8,847 nt of DNA from NCBI GenBank assembly GCA_002361365.1, contig DEST01000111.1, positions 1-8,847 on the forward strand. Reading direction: 5' to 3'. Source of the DNA: Alphaproteobacteria bacterium UBA3307 (GTDB lineage: Bacteria > Pseudomonadota > Alphaproteobacteria > RF32 > CAG-239). The notes below the pieces were generated by a model that saw only the letters and a list, made by a program, of their open reading frames with translations, searched no databases and was not told the DNA's origin. A program made the translations under genes and the position numbers. Positions 1 through 7,102 of the stretch are shown here, one piece after another. Positions within the stretch are counted from its first letter, which is position 1; every line of letters begins with the position of its first letter.

Positions 1-623
1 CCATAATAATACATTTGTTTGATACGTTGCGCATCATAAGCTGTCAGCCCTACAAAAATTGCAACTCCGATATATGATAAAGCCCAATAAAGTGCCGAGC
101 TTTGCATAAAAATATTGACAATGCTGGCGATAATCAGTCCAAACAAGCCCATCAGCAAAAAGCTGCGCCAACCGCTCAAATCACGATTGGTCGTATATCC
201 ATAAAGGCTGAGTGCACCAAATGTTCCGGCAGAAATCAAGAACACGCGTGTAATGCTATGCCCTGTATAGGCAATGCATACCCACGAGAGAGATGCCCCC
301 ATTACGGCAGAAAACAACCAAAACATTGTTTTGGTGGCGCTCAAACTTTTGTTTGCCGCCATATAATTAAACGCAAAAATCATAATCAGCGGAGCAAACA
401 TTACAAGCCAACCGAGTCCCGTCATATTTTGTGTGGCCGGATTATATAACAATCCGAACAACGCCGGTGTTGCGGCAAACAAATATGCAACTGCTGCGGT
501 CAACAGCAATCCAGCTCCCATATAATTAAACACATTAATCATATATTGACGCAAGCCTTGATCAATTTCTTGCGCGCCATAAGTTTCAACAGCAGATTCG
601 TGTTGATATTGCTTGATATCCAT
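1..623 (-). CDS. Bax inhibitor-1 (BI-1/YccA) family inner-membrane protein, partial at C-terminus
   Basis: The reverse strand is open from an ATG at 623-621 to the window edge, giving 207 residues without a stop. An AAGGAG ribosome binding site (630-635) lies six bases upstream and supports this start. After a soluble N-terminus of about 28 residues come at least six hydrophobic segments, roughly at residues 31-51, 70-90, 98-118, 123-143, 153-173 and 177-195. Family hallmarks are the first-helix pattern NYMGAGLLLTAAVAY (33-47) and the conserved late motif AYDAQRIKQMY (195-205) with its Asp197. Bacterial members are usually near 230-250 residues, so about 30 C-terminal residues should lie outside. 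BI-1 proteins are polytopic inner-membrane proteins; Bacillus YetJ is a pH-sensitive calcium leak and E. coli YccA modulates FtsH. Which role applies here cannot be read from the sequence. The gene is divergent from the methyltransferase. Confidence 0.9.
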   Translation of the reverse strand, partial: MDIKQYQHESAVETYGAQEIDQGLRQYMINVFNYMGAGLLLTAAVAYLFAATPALFGLLYNPATQNMTGLGWLVMFAPLIMIFAFNYMAANKSLSATKTMFWLFSAVMGASLSWVCIAYTGHSITRVFLISAGTFGALSLYGYTTNRDLSGWRSFLLMGLFGLIIASIVNIFMQSSALYWALSYIGVAIFVGLTAYDAQRIKQMYYY

Positions 624-654
624 TTTACTCTCCTTAAAAAATGTTTCTGCAACA

Positions 655-683
655 AATATAGTTTTTTTTGAATTAAAAATCAA
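655..683 (-). promoter_or_regulatory. Putative sigma70 promoter of the BI-1 gene
   Basis: Reading the minus strand, TTGATT (683-678) is followed after exactly 17 bases by TATATT (660-655). Both hexamers are close to the sigma70 consensus. The predicted transcription start would lie near 648, about 25 bases before the ATG at 623. The position and spacing fit well, but AT-rich spacers produce such matches by chance, so this is a sequence-only prediction. Confidence 0.5.
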
Positions 684-697
684 TAAATAATCTATAC
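668..697 (+). promoter_or_regulatory. Weak candidate promoter for the methyltransferase gene
   Basis: On the plus strand TTGAAT (668-673) is followed after 18 bases by CTATAC (692-697). A second -10-like element, GCTATAAC, ends at 721 but has no good -35 upstream. If the first pair is used, it overlaps the -35 region of the divergent BI-1 promoter, so the two promoters could compete. The evidence is hexamer similarity only, in a very AT-rich spacer. Confidence 0.25.
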
Positions 698-747
698 AAA
701 CGCAAAAAATCTTGCTATAACACGTATGTAAAAAAAGAGGAAGCACG

Positions 748-1518
748 ATGTATAGTGAAAGGTTTCAGCAGTTTATTGAAATGTGGCGCAAGGATTTTGC
801 GATTGAGCGCAGTATGAATGAAAAAGTCTGCGTCGACCGTGACGGCAATCCGATTCCGTGGTATACATATCCGGCAATTGAATATCTTTCGCAATTTGAT
901 TATAGTACTAAAAAAGTGTTTGAATACGGTACCGGTTATTCTTCAATGTATTGGGCAAAACGTGCGCAAAAAGTGGTGAGTATTGAAGATAAACCGGAGT
1001 GGTTTGAAAAATTTGCCGGAGAATTCTCTGCACCGAATTGGCAAATGCGCTATTGTGACGAAAAACAAGGCTATGAAGATACTATTTTTGCCGACAACGA
1101 AAAATATGATGTGATTGTGATAGACGGTAAACGCCGAGCTGAATGTGCCGCTTGCGCCGTTAAAGCGTTGGAAAAAGGCGGAATGATTATTTTGGATGAC
1201 AGTGATCGCATCAATACCAGTTTAGAATATGCTAATGCCGTAAAAAGTCTGCGAGCGGCAAATTTGCTGCAAGTTGATTTTTATGGTTTTTGCCCGATGA
1301 ATAATTATACTAAGACTACCTCGATTTTTTTCTCACGCGATTTTAATTTTGAATCACTTTATACGGTTCAGCCGATTAACGGACTGGGCAATATTTGGTC
1401 AATGAGCCGCCGTGAGCGCAAACAATTTTTCAAAAAACAAGAGTGGCCGCTAAGGGAAGACGTAATATCGTCGTCAGAAAATGACGAACAACGAAAAGAA
1501 GAATATCAGCAGAAATGA
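748..1518 (+). CDS. Class I SAM-dependent methyltransferase, substrate unknown
   Basis: This 256-residue cytosolic protein has a Rossmann-type methyltransferase core. Motif I, VFEYGTGYSS, is at residues 57-66 with the glycine-rich SAM-binding loop. The acidic residue ending the second strand is Glu80 in VVSIED. A motif IV-like YDVIVIDGKRR is at 120-130, followed by GGMIILDDSDR (144-154). The WYTYPAIEYL segment (38-47) just before motif I is typical of a group of uncharacterised methyltransferases often annotated as FkbM-like or simply as SAM-dependent methyltransferase. A charged tail (about 235-256) lies beyond the fold. The start at 748 is supported by AGAGGAAG at 736-743. It has no biosynthetic neighbours, so the acceptor (sugar, lipid, protein or small molecule) cannot be inferred. 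No terminator follows; a promoter for the next gene begins two bases after the stop. Confidence 0.8.
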   Translation: MYSERFQQFIEMWRKDFAIERSMNEKVCVDRDGNPIPWYTYPAIEYLSQFDYSTKKVFEYGTGYSSMYWAKRAQKVVSIEDKPEWFEKFAGEFSAPNWQMRYCDEKQGYEDTIFADNEKYDVIVIDGKRRAECAACAVKALEKGGMIILDDSDRINTSLEYANAVKSLRAANLLQVDFYGFCPMNNYTKTTSIFFSRDFNFESLYTVQPINGLGNIWSMSRRERKQFFKKQEWPLREDVISSSENDEQRKEEYQQK

Positions 1519-1520
1519 TA

Positions 1521-1549
1521 TTGACAAATACACAAAAAAATGCTACAAA
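1521..1549 (+). promoter_or_regulatory. Near-consensus sigma70 promoter upstream of the 354-residue gene
   Basis: TTGACA (1521-1526, perfect -35) is separated by exactly 17 bases from TACAAA (1544-1549), and a TG dinucleotide at 1541-1542 resembles an extended -10. The element starts two bases after the methyltransferase stop. The transcription start would fall near 1556, giving an untranslated leader of roughly 30 bases. This is the best -35 hexamer I see in the window's spacers. Confidence 0.6.
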
Positions 1550-1586
1550 AGAAACACAAAAAAATTATTCATCAAAAATATAGCTT

Positions 1587-2651
1587 ATGAACATTATTAA
1601 GTATCTGTATTTATGGTATAAGGCGCGATTTAGCACCTTACCTCTGTCGGATTTTTGCACTTTGTGTGCAGTCTACTCGACAACCGGAAAAAGCAAACTA
1701 GCCGCAAAAGTTTTGCAGACATATTTTGCTCGCAACACGCCAGATCATGAACGATTGCAACGCATATATGACGGTAGCTATGAGCTGAAATGGTTGTATT
1801 TGCAAAGTATCTCACGTAGCAGACGACAAACGGAAGAGGAACAGCATTATCTGGTGACACTTATGCCTGTGTCCGTCGGCTATGGTTTTCCTTCTGCTTT
1901 GCGAGAACCGGCGTTGAAAACATTGTTTGATTTAGGACAAGCGTCTAAAATTTGTGCATATGTGCGCGATTATTCCTTGCCGGCAAAGTACGAACAGCGC
2001 TTGATTTCTTTGTGTCGAGAAGAAGCAATATCCTCTCCGTCGTTTAAGTTTGATTCTTTCAAACGTGCGCTCTTGCAATATTTGCAATTTGCCCAAGGTC
2101 CCAAGATGGAAGGACCGGATATTCAGTTGGCACTGTTGGCACTGAATGATGAGGAATTGATCACGGCAATGGTGGAAAATTGCACTTTGGAACGCAATTT
2201 GTTGTGGGCACCTGCTTTACGCATTTTGGCAGATCAAGGAAGTATGAAATCATTGCAAACTCTGTTTTTTCACAGCTTTATTTTGTCGGAAGGGGTGGTG
2301 CAAATAATATTGCAGCGTTTTCCTCAACTGAAGTATGCGTATGAGATTTCGTGCTTGCGTCGTCCGTTGTATAAGTTAGAGCGTCAGGTTGGAAAATTTT
2401 GGGGTACGGCAGCTCCGACAATGGAAGAACATCAGTTTATTGTGCGAACAATTGCGTGTGATGCAGAAAATACTGACCGTAACGAGTTTGTGCAAAAGCT
2501 GTTGTTGCCGGCATTGGAACGCAAGAATACCACGCCGTATTTTTGTGCGTGGGCAACATATACGTTTCCGGAGACAGGCGAAAAAGCATATCATAAAATG
2601 CGTAAAATTGCTAAAATGTATCGGGATCGCTATAAGAAAAAGCCGTCTTGA
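1587..2651 (+). CDS. Uncharacterised 354-residue, probably alpha-helical protein
   Basis: I do not recognise this family. The open frame is long, lies between a good promoter and a clear terminator, and has no competing real gene on the other strand, so it is very probably coding. The protein looks soluble, with no signal peptide or obvious membrane helix. It is rich in Leu, Ala, Arg and Lys and seems built of successive amphipathic helices, for example around residues 150-170, 178-200 and 205-245. That suggests a HEAT/TPR-like solenoid, but I see no clean repeat consensus. The C-terminus is strongly basic (KMRKIAKMYRDRYKKK), which would suit contact with nucleic acid or membrane. No Shine-Dalgarno sequence precedes the ATG at 1587; the upstream bases are almost all A/T. 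Translation may rely on an unstructured leader, or the true start may differ. Confidence 0.7.
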   Translation: MNIIKYLYLWYKARFSTLPLSDFCTLCAVYSTTGKSKLAAKVLQTYFARNTPDHERLQRIYDGSYELKWLYLQSISRSRRQTEEEQHYLVTLMPVSVGYGFPSALREPALKTLFDLGQASKICAYVRDYSLPAKYEQRLISLCREEAISSPSFKFDSFKRALLQYLQFAQGPKMEGPDIQLALLALNDEELITAMVENCTLERNLLWAPALRILADQGSMKSLQTLFFHSFILSEGVVQIILQRFPQLKYAYEISCLRRPLYKLERQVGKFWGTAAPTMEEHQFIVRTIACDAENTDRNEFVQKLLLPALERKNTTPYFCAWATYTFPETGEKAYHKMRKIAKMYRDRYKKKPS

Positions 2652-2662
2652 TTTATGTAATG

Positions 2663-2700
2663 AAAAACGTTCGGTAATCTGCCGAGCGTTTTTTATTTTT
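2663..2700 (+). terminator. Rho-independent terminator after the 354-residue gene
   Basis: A hairpin with left arm AACGTTCGG (2666-2674), a 7-base loop and right arm CCGAGCGTT (2682-2690) forms nine pairs including one G-U. Flanking A and T runs extend the stem, and a T-rich tract follows to 2700. It begins 11 bases after the stop codon at 2651 and separates the left genes from the phosphoglucomutase operon. Confidence 0.85.
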
Positions 2701-2761
2701 GCGCCGACAATTATATGGTTGATGCAAAAATTGTGCCTAAAATAAATAAAAAAACTTTACC

Positions 2762-2789
2762 TTGTAAGCTTTTTAATGTTACATATATA
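2762..2789 (+). promoter_or_regulatory. Candidate promoter for the pgm-cckA-hda operon
   Basis: TTGTAA (2762-2767) followed after 16 bases by TATATA (2784-2789) is the most reasonable pair between the terminator at 2700 and the pgm start. An alternative overlapping pair is TTTACC (2756-2761), 17 bases, TTACAT (2779-2784). A promoter is expected here because a terminator lies upstream and none is visible between pgm and cckA. The exact element is uncertain. Confidence 0.35.
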
Positions 2790-2813
2790 GCAAATGTATT
2801 TATTTAAACAGAA

Positions 2814-2818
2814 AGGGG
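2814..2818 (+). promoter_or_regulatory. Shine-Dalgarno sequence that favours the second ATG of pgm
   Basis: AGGGG at 2814-2818 lies only one base before the ATG at 2820, too close for normal initiation. It lies seven bases before the in-frame ATG at 2826, an ideal distance. The start is therefore called at 2826, making the protein two residues shorter than the longest frame. Confidence 0.7.
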
Positions 2819-2825
2819 TATGAAT

Positions 2826-4445
2826 ATGCAAAGAACAGTGCAAACAACACCATATACCGATCAAAAGATGGGAACTGCCGGTTTGCGCCGCAAATCAAAG
2901 GTTGCCATGCAGGAAAATTATGTGGAGAACTTTGTGCAGAGTATTTTTGATGCAATCGGCGGCGTAAAAGGACAAACCTTTATTTTGGGGGGAGACGGTC
3001 GTTTTTATAATAAAATTGCCATTCAAAAAATTATGAAAATGGCGGCGGCAGCCGGTATGAAAAAAATGATTGTCGGTCAGAACGGATATATTTCAACCCC
3101 AACGGCTTCACGCGTTTTGCTCAAAAATAAAGCAGATGGTGGTTTTGTGTTGACGGCTTCGCATAATCCTGGAGGGGAGAATGGTGATTTCGGCATAAAA
3201 TATGCTGTTGCCAGTGGTGGACAATGCCCGACTTCGTTGAGTGATAAAATTTATGAGAACACCAAAAAAATCACTCAATATTCTATTTTAGATGCTCCGG
3301 ATGTTGATTTAAGTCAAATAGGCACAAAAAAACTCGGCGATATGGAAATTGAGGTTATAGATTCACTCAAAGATTATATCGAGATGATGCAGAATATCTT
3401 TGACTTTGCGGCGATTCGCAAGTTGTTTGCCAACGGCTTTACCATGCGTTTTGATGCTATGAATGCCGTTACCGGTCCGTATGCGCTGAAAATATTTGAA
3501 GAAATTTTGGGCGCGCCGAAAGGCTCGGTGGTAAATTATGTGCCGATGGAAGATTTCGGCGGTTTGCATCCGGACCCGAACTTGATTTATGCCAAAGATT
3601 TGGTTGATTTAATGTGGTCGGATAATGCACCTGATTTCGGGGCTGCTAATGACGGCGACGGTGACCGCAATATGATTTTGGGTAAAAGATTCTTTGTAAC
3701 TCCAAGCGATAGTTTAGCCATTTTGACCGATAATTACAAGCTGATTCCGGCTTATAAAAACGGCATTTACGGTGTAGCTAAATCGGCAGCAACCTCAACT
3801 GCGGTCAAGCGTGTGGCAGAAGCTCTCGGCATCGGCTATTATGAAGTGCCTACCGGTTGGAAATATTTTTGCAACCTTATGGACAGTAAGCGCATAACTT
3901 TCTGCGGTGAGGAGAGTTTTGGTACAGGTTCCAGCCATATCCGCGAAAAAGACGGTATTTGGGCGGTTCTGTTTTGGCTAAATATTATTGCCGTAACCGG
4001 AAAATCCGTATCCGAAATTGCACACGAACATTGGCAGAAATACGGCCGCAGTTATTATATGCGCAATGACTATGAAATTGCCGATGCGGAAGTTGCCAAC
4101 AAACTGATGATAGATTTGGAAGAACGTTTGCCGTCGTTAAAGGGCAAAACTTTCGGCGCATATACGGTCAGCGATGCATATCCGTTTATCTATAATGATC
4201 CGGTAGACGGAAGTTCAACCAAAAACGGACTTATGATATATTTTACAGACAAGTCGCGTATCGTGTTTCGGCTTTCCGGTACCGGTAGCGTCGGAGCAAC
4301 ACTAAGAGTTTATCTGGAACGTTATGAAACGCAAAATTTTGATGAAAATGCTGAAAAAATGCTCGAAACTTTGGCTGATGTTTCTCGTACAATTGCGGAA
4401 ATTACCGAACGAACCGGTAAAACGAAGGCTGACTTGCTGACTTAA
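2826..4445 (+). CDS. pgm: Alpha-D-glucose phosphate-specific phosphoglucomutase
   Basis: This cytosolic enzyme interconverts glucose-1-phosphate and glucose-6-phosphate, linking glycolysis to glycogen and UDP-glucose/cell-envelope sugar synthesis. At 539 residues it matches the PGM1-like subfamily (Agrobacterium Pgm and eukaryotic PGM1), not the shorter PMM/PGM enzymes. All four alpha-D-phosphohexomutase signatures are present. They are the phosphoserine loop TASHNPGG with catalytic Ser112, the Mg-binding DGDGDR at 276-281, the sugar-specificity loop CGEESFG at 360-366 and the phosphate-binding RLSGTGS at 482-488. The N-terminal phosphate-contact loop reads GTAGLR (16-21), where PGM1 proteins usually have GTSGLR; this is a mild substitution. 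The start at 2826 is chosen from Shine-Dalgarno spacing. It is the first gene of the plus-strand operon, 20 bases before cckA. Confidence 0.95.
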   Translation: MQRTVQTTPYTDQKMGTAGLRRKSKVAMQENYVENFVQSIFDAIGGVKGQTFILGGDGRFYNKIAIQKIMKMAAAAGMKKMIVGQNGYISTPTASRVLLKNKADGGFVLTASHNPGGENGDFGIKYAVASGGQCPTSLSDKIYENTKKITQYSILDAPDVDLSQIGTKKLGDMEIEVIDSLKDYIEMMQNIFDFAAIRKLFANGFTMRFDAMNAVTGPYALKIFEEILGAPKGSVVNYVPMEDFGGLHPDPNLIYAKDLVDLMWSDNAPDFGAANDGDGDRNMILGKRFFVTPSDSLAILTDNYKLIPAYKNGIYGVAKSAATSTAVKRVAEALGIGYYEVPTGWKYFCNLMDSKRITFCGEESFGTGSSHIREKDGIWAVLFWLNIIAVTGKSVSEIAHEHWQKYGRSYYMRNDYEIADAEVANKLMIDLEERLPSLKGKTFGAYTVSDAYPFIYNDPVDGSSTKNGLMIYFTDKSRIVFRLSGTGSVGATLRVYLERYETQNFDENAEKMLETLADVSRTIAEITERTGKTKADLLT

Positions 4446-4465
4446 TCCGGCGGAGATACATAACA

Positions 4466-7102
4466 ATGCTAAGAGATATAAACAGAAAACGTCCGGACCG
4501 ACAACTTGAGCGTAATTTGCTCTTGTTGGCCTATGCGATTATGTTTATGTCTTTGAGCTTGTTTGCCCTTTTTATTTATCCGGAATATTCGTTTTATATC
4601 ATTGTTTCGACAGTGGTGTGGAACGTGATGTGTATTTTGATAACGATTCGCATTTTGCAAGTCAGTGAAACCGCTATCGGTTTTGGAGCGCTTTCTGCTG
4701 AGATTTTGAATGACAAAAACAAATATTATCGTGTAGATAATTCCACCGGAGAAGCAATTCTGATAAATCGTGCCGCGACGGAATATTTTCAAAATATGCC
4801 GATTTTGAAATTTTTGGAACAGAATATTATTGACTTGCCGGCCAATAAAATGGATTTGCAAAAATTAACCTCGGCAGTAAATAAATTGCAACCGGCAACA
4901 GTTGAACTTTCGTTGAATCCTAATCAAAATAGCGTTTTTGTGGCTGAAGAATGGCTGAAAATCAGCGTTAAACCTATATATTTAAACAAAGCCGATATTT
5001 TTGAAAATGAATTTTCCTTGCAAAAAATTCGCAAAGAAAGTTATATTTTTTGGACAGTTGAAAATATTACGGCATATAAAAATATGGACGCGGTTTTTCA
5101 GAGCGAAATGTCATCATTGCATCATTTTTTAGATTATTTGCCGGTCGGGCTATACACTTGCGACCGGAGCGGTAAAATAGAATATATCAACAATGTTTTG
5201 GCGGAAAAATTGCATACCGATAAAAATGATGCCATCGGCAAAAAAATAGATGATTTTGTAGCCTATAAGCCGGAAGTATTGCATTCTGCCAGTGGTAACT
5301 ACGATGATATGCTGACCTTTAAAACTCCTGACGGTGTGGTTGAAGGATTTGTCAGACAACGTAATGTACGAGTTAATGATAATGAACTTAGAACTCGCGG
5401 TGTTGTGGTTTGGAATTTACCTAATGATGCTGATTTGCGCCGGCGCTTGAATATTGTTGTCGAACGTTTTGAACAGCTTTTTGACACAATGCCGGTTGGG
5501 GTTATTTTAACGGATAATCGTCAAAAAATTGTTGAGGCTAACAAGTATATTGAAGATTTGCTGATGCGTCGCCGTCAGGAAATAGTGGGGCAATTTGTCG
5601 GTGCTTATTTTACCAAAGATGCCATACAAAAGATATACGATTCGCTGGAGGAAACAGCATCAACAGGAAATGTCGCGGCATTTGATTCTACAATCTCAGG
5701 CGGAACAGATGAGCGCAATGTGCGAATTTCTACAATTCCGTTATTGCCTCAGGAGGAAATTGCGGAGAACGCTGTCGCCAATATTATCTACGTGCAAGAT
5801 ACTACCAATCGCCGCAGTTTGGAAATGCAGGTGGCGCAAGCACAAAAAATGCAATCTTTCGGACAATTGGTCGGAATGGTGGCGCACGACTTTAATAATA
5901 TGCTGACGGCGGTTATCGGTTATTGTGATTTATTGATTAGGCGTCATGGTATCGGAGACCCATCGTTTGCGGATTTAATTGAGATGAAAAATAACGTTAC
6001 AACCGCTATCGGTGTGGCAAGGCAATTGTTGACCATCTCTCGTCGCCAACCGCTGAATCCCAAAATAATTGAAGCAACCGAGGCATTTACGGAAAATGAT
6101 CATTTAATTGCGCGTATTTTGGGAGAAAAAATAAAACTCAGTGTTAATTATGGTGCAGATTTGGGATATATCCGGGTGGATACGGTACAACTCTCTCAAG
6201 TGTTGCTTAATTTAGCCATCAATGCGCGAGATGCCATGAACGGTGAGGGAAATCTGACACTGAGCGCACGAGCCGAACGCTTAAATAAACCATATCCGTA
6301 TCGGGGAGAAACCATAAAAGCCGGAGATTTTGTGGTACTCAGCGTAAGTGATACGGGATGCGGTATTCCGCCGGAAAATTTGGAACGTATTTTTGAACCT
6401 TTCTTTTCTACCAAAAAAAATATTCTCAATTCCGGCACCGGATTGGGCTTGGCAATGGTGGAAAGTATTGTACGTCAAATGTCCGGATTTATGAAAGTAC
6501 ATAGTGAAGTCGGAAAAGGAACAACGTTCGAAATTTATTTGCCGTCATATGAAACTCCGGATAGCGTTCAGGTAATAGAAGAGCCTAAACCGGAGATAAT
6601 TTTGGATAAATCCGGAAAAGCAGCAATGACAACCATCTTACCGCATTATGCCGATTCGTCCTCGCAAAAAGTTATTTTAGGATTAAATATTGCCGAATTT
6701 GACAGTCAGCGTGCAATTTTGCGTAATCCGGGAGAAATTAAAATTTTGTTTGTTGATGATGAAGATGCCGTCCGTATTGTCGGGGCACGCGGACTTAAAC
6801 AAAAGGGTTATGATGTGACGGATTGTATTTCAGCAGAAAACGCTTTGGAACATATTGAAACTGGAGAACATTTCGATTTGGTGGTAACCGATATGCGTAT
6901 GCCGGGAATGAGTGGAGCTGAGTTGGCTACTATTATACACGAAAAATCGCCTGAAACCAAAATTATTTTAGCTTCAGGATATTCGGAAGAAATTGCGCGC
7001 AAAGAGCTGGCCGGTTCGCAAGATTTTTATTTTATTGCCAAACCATACGGCTTAGATGACTTAAACAAAAAAGTAAAGGCAGTGTTGGCTAATGACAGAT
7101 GA
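4466..7102 (+). CDS. cckA: CckA-type hybrid sensor histidine kinase/phosphatase
   Basis: This is an inner-membrane hybrid kinase at the top of the alphaproteobacterial phosphorelay CckA-ChpT-CtrA/CpdR, which controls replication initiation, division and polarity genes. Two membrane helices (about 18-38 and 42-64) are followed by a PAS-like stretch (about 80-165). Two clearer PAS domains start near LPVGLYTCD (225) and MPVGVILTD (about 342). The dimerisation/phosphoacceptor domain carries VAHDFNN with His474 inside a very CckA-like context. The ATPase domain shows the N box NARDAMNG (from Asn586), DTGCGIP (from Asp629) and GTGLGLAMV (about 657-665). A linker of about 65 residues leads to a receiver domain with Asp764/Asp765, phosphoacceptor Asp809 in VVTDMRMPG and Lys859 in AKPYG. 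At 878 residues it is longer than Caulobacter CckA (about 690), mostly in the sensor region and linker. CGGAG at 4451-4455 precedes the ATG by ten bases. The stop overlaps the start of hda. Confidence 0.93.
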   Translation: MLRDINRKRPDRQLERNLLLLAYAIMFMSLSLFALFIYPEYSFYIIVSTVVWNVMCILITIRILQVSETAIGFGALSAEILNDKNKYYRVDNSTGEAILINRAATEYFQNMPILKFLEQNIIDLPANKMDLQKLTSAVNKLQPATVELSLNPNQNSVFVAEEWLKISVKPIYLNKADIFENEFSLQKIRKESYIFWTVENITAYKNMDAVFQSEMSSLHHFLDYLPVGLYTCDRSGKIEYINNVLAEKLHTDKNDAIGKKIDDFVAYKPEVLHSASGNYDDMLTFKTPDGVVEGFVRQRNVRVNDNELRTRGVVVWNLPNDADLRRRLNIVVERFEQLFDTMPVGVILTDNRQKIVEANKYIEDLLMRRRQEIVGQFVGAYFTKDAIQKIYDSLEETASTGNVAAFDSTISGGTDERNVRISTIPLLPQEEIAENAVANIIYVQDTTNRRSLEMQVAQAQKMQSFGQLVGMVAHDFNNMLTAVIGYCDLLIRRHGIGDPSFADLIEMKNNVTTAIGVARQLLTISRRQPLNPKIIEATEAFTENDHLIARILGEKIKLSVNYGADLGYIRVDTVQLSQVLLNLAINARDAMNGEGNLTLSARAERLNKPYPYRGETIKAGDFVVLSVSDTGCGIPPENLERIFEPFFSTKKNILNSGTGLGLAMVESIVRQMSGFMKVHSEVGKGTTFEIYLPSYETPDSVQVIEEPKPEIILDKSGKAAMTTILPHYADSSSQKVILGLNIAEFDSQRAILRNPGEIKILFVDDEDAVRIVGARGLKQKGYDVTDCISAENALEHIETGEHFDLVVTDMRMPGMSGAELATIIHEKSPETKIILASGYSEEIARKELAGSQDFYFIAKPYGLDDLNKKVKAVLANDR

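Noticed and set aside
102..449. Plus-strand open frame of 115 codons
   Set aside because: It lies antisense inside the clearly real BI-1 gene, and its His/Lys/Cys-rich product has no domain-like features or ribosome binding site.
2389..2745. Plus-strand open frame of 118 codons
   Set aside because: It overlaps the end of the 354-residue gene in another frame and runs through the terminator at 2663-2700; its Arg/Cys-rich composition is that of an out-of-frame shadow.
4469..4861. Minus-strand open frame of 130 codons
   Set aside because: It is antisense to the membrane and linker region of cckA, has no start context and has a shadow-like composition.
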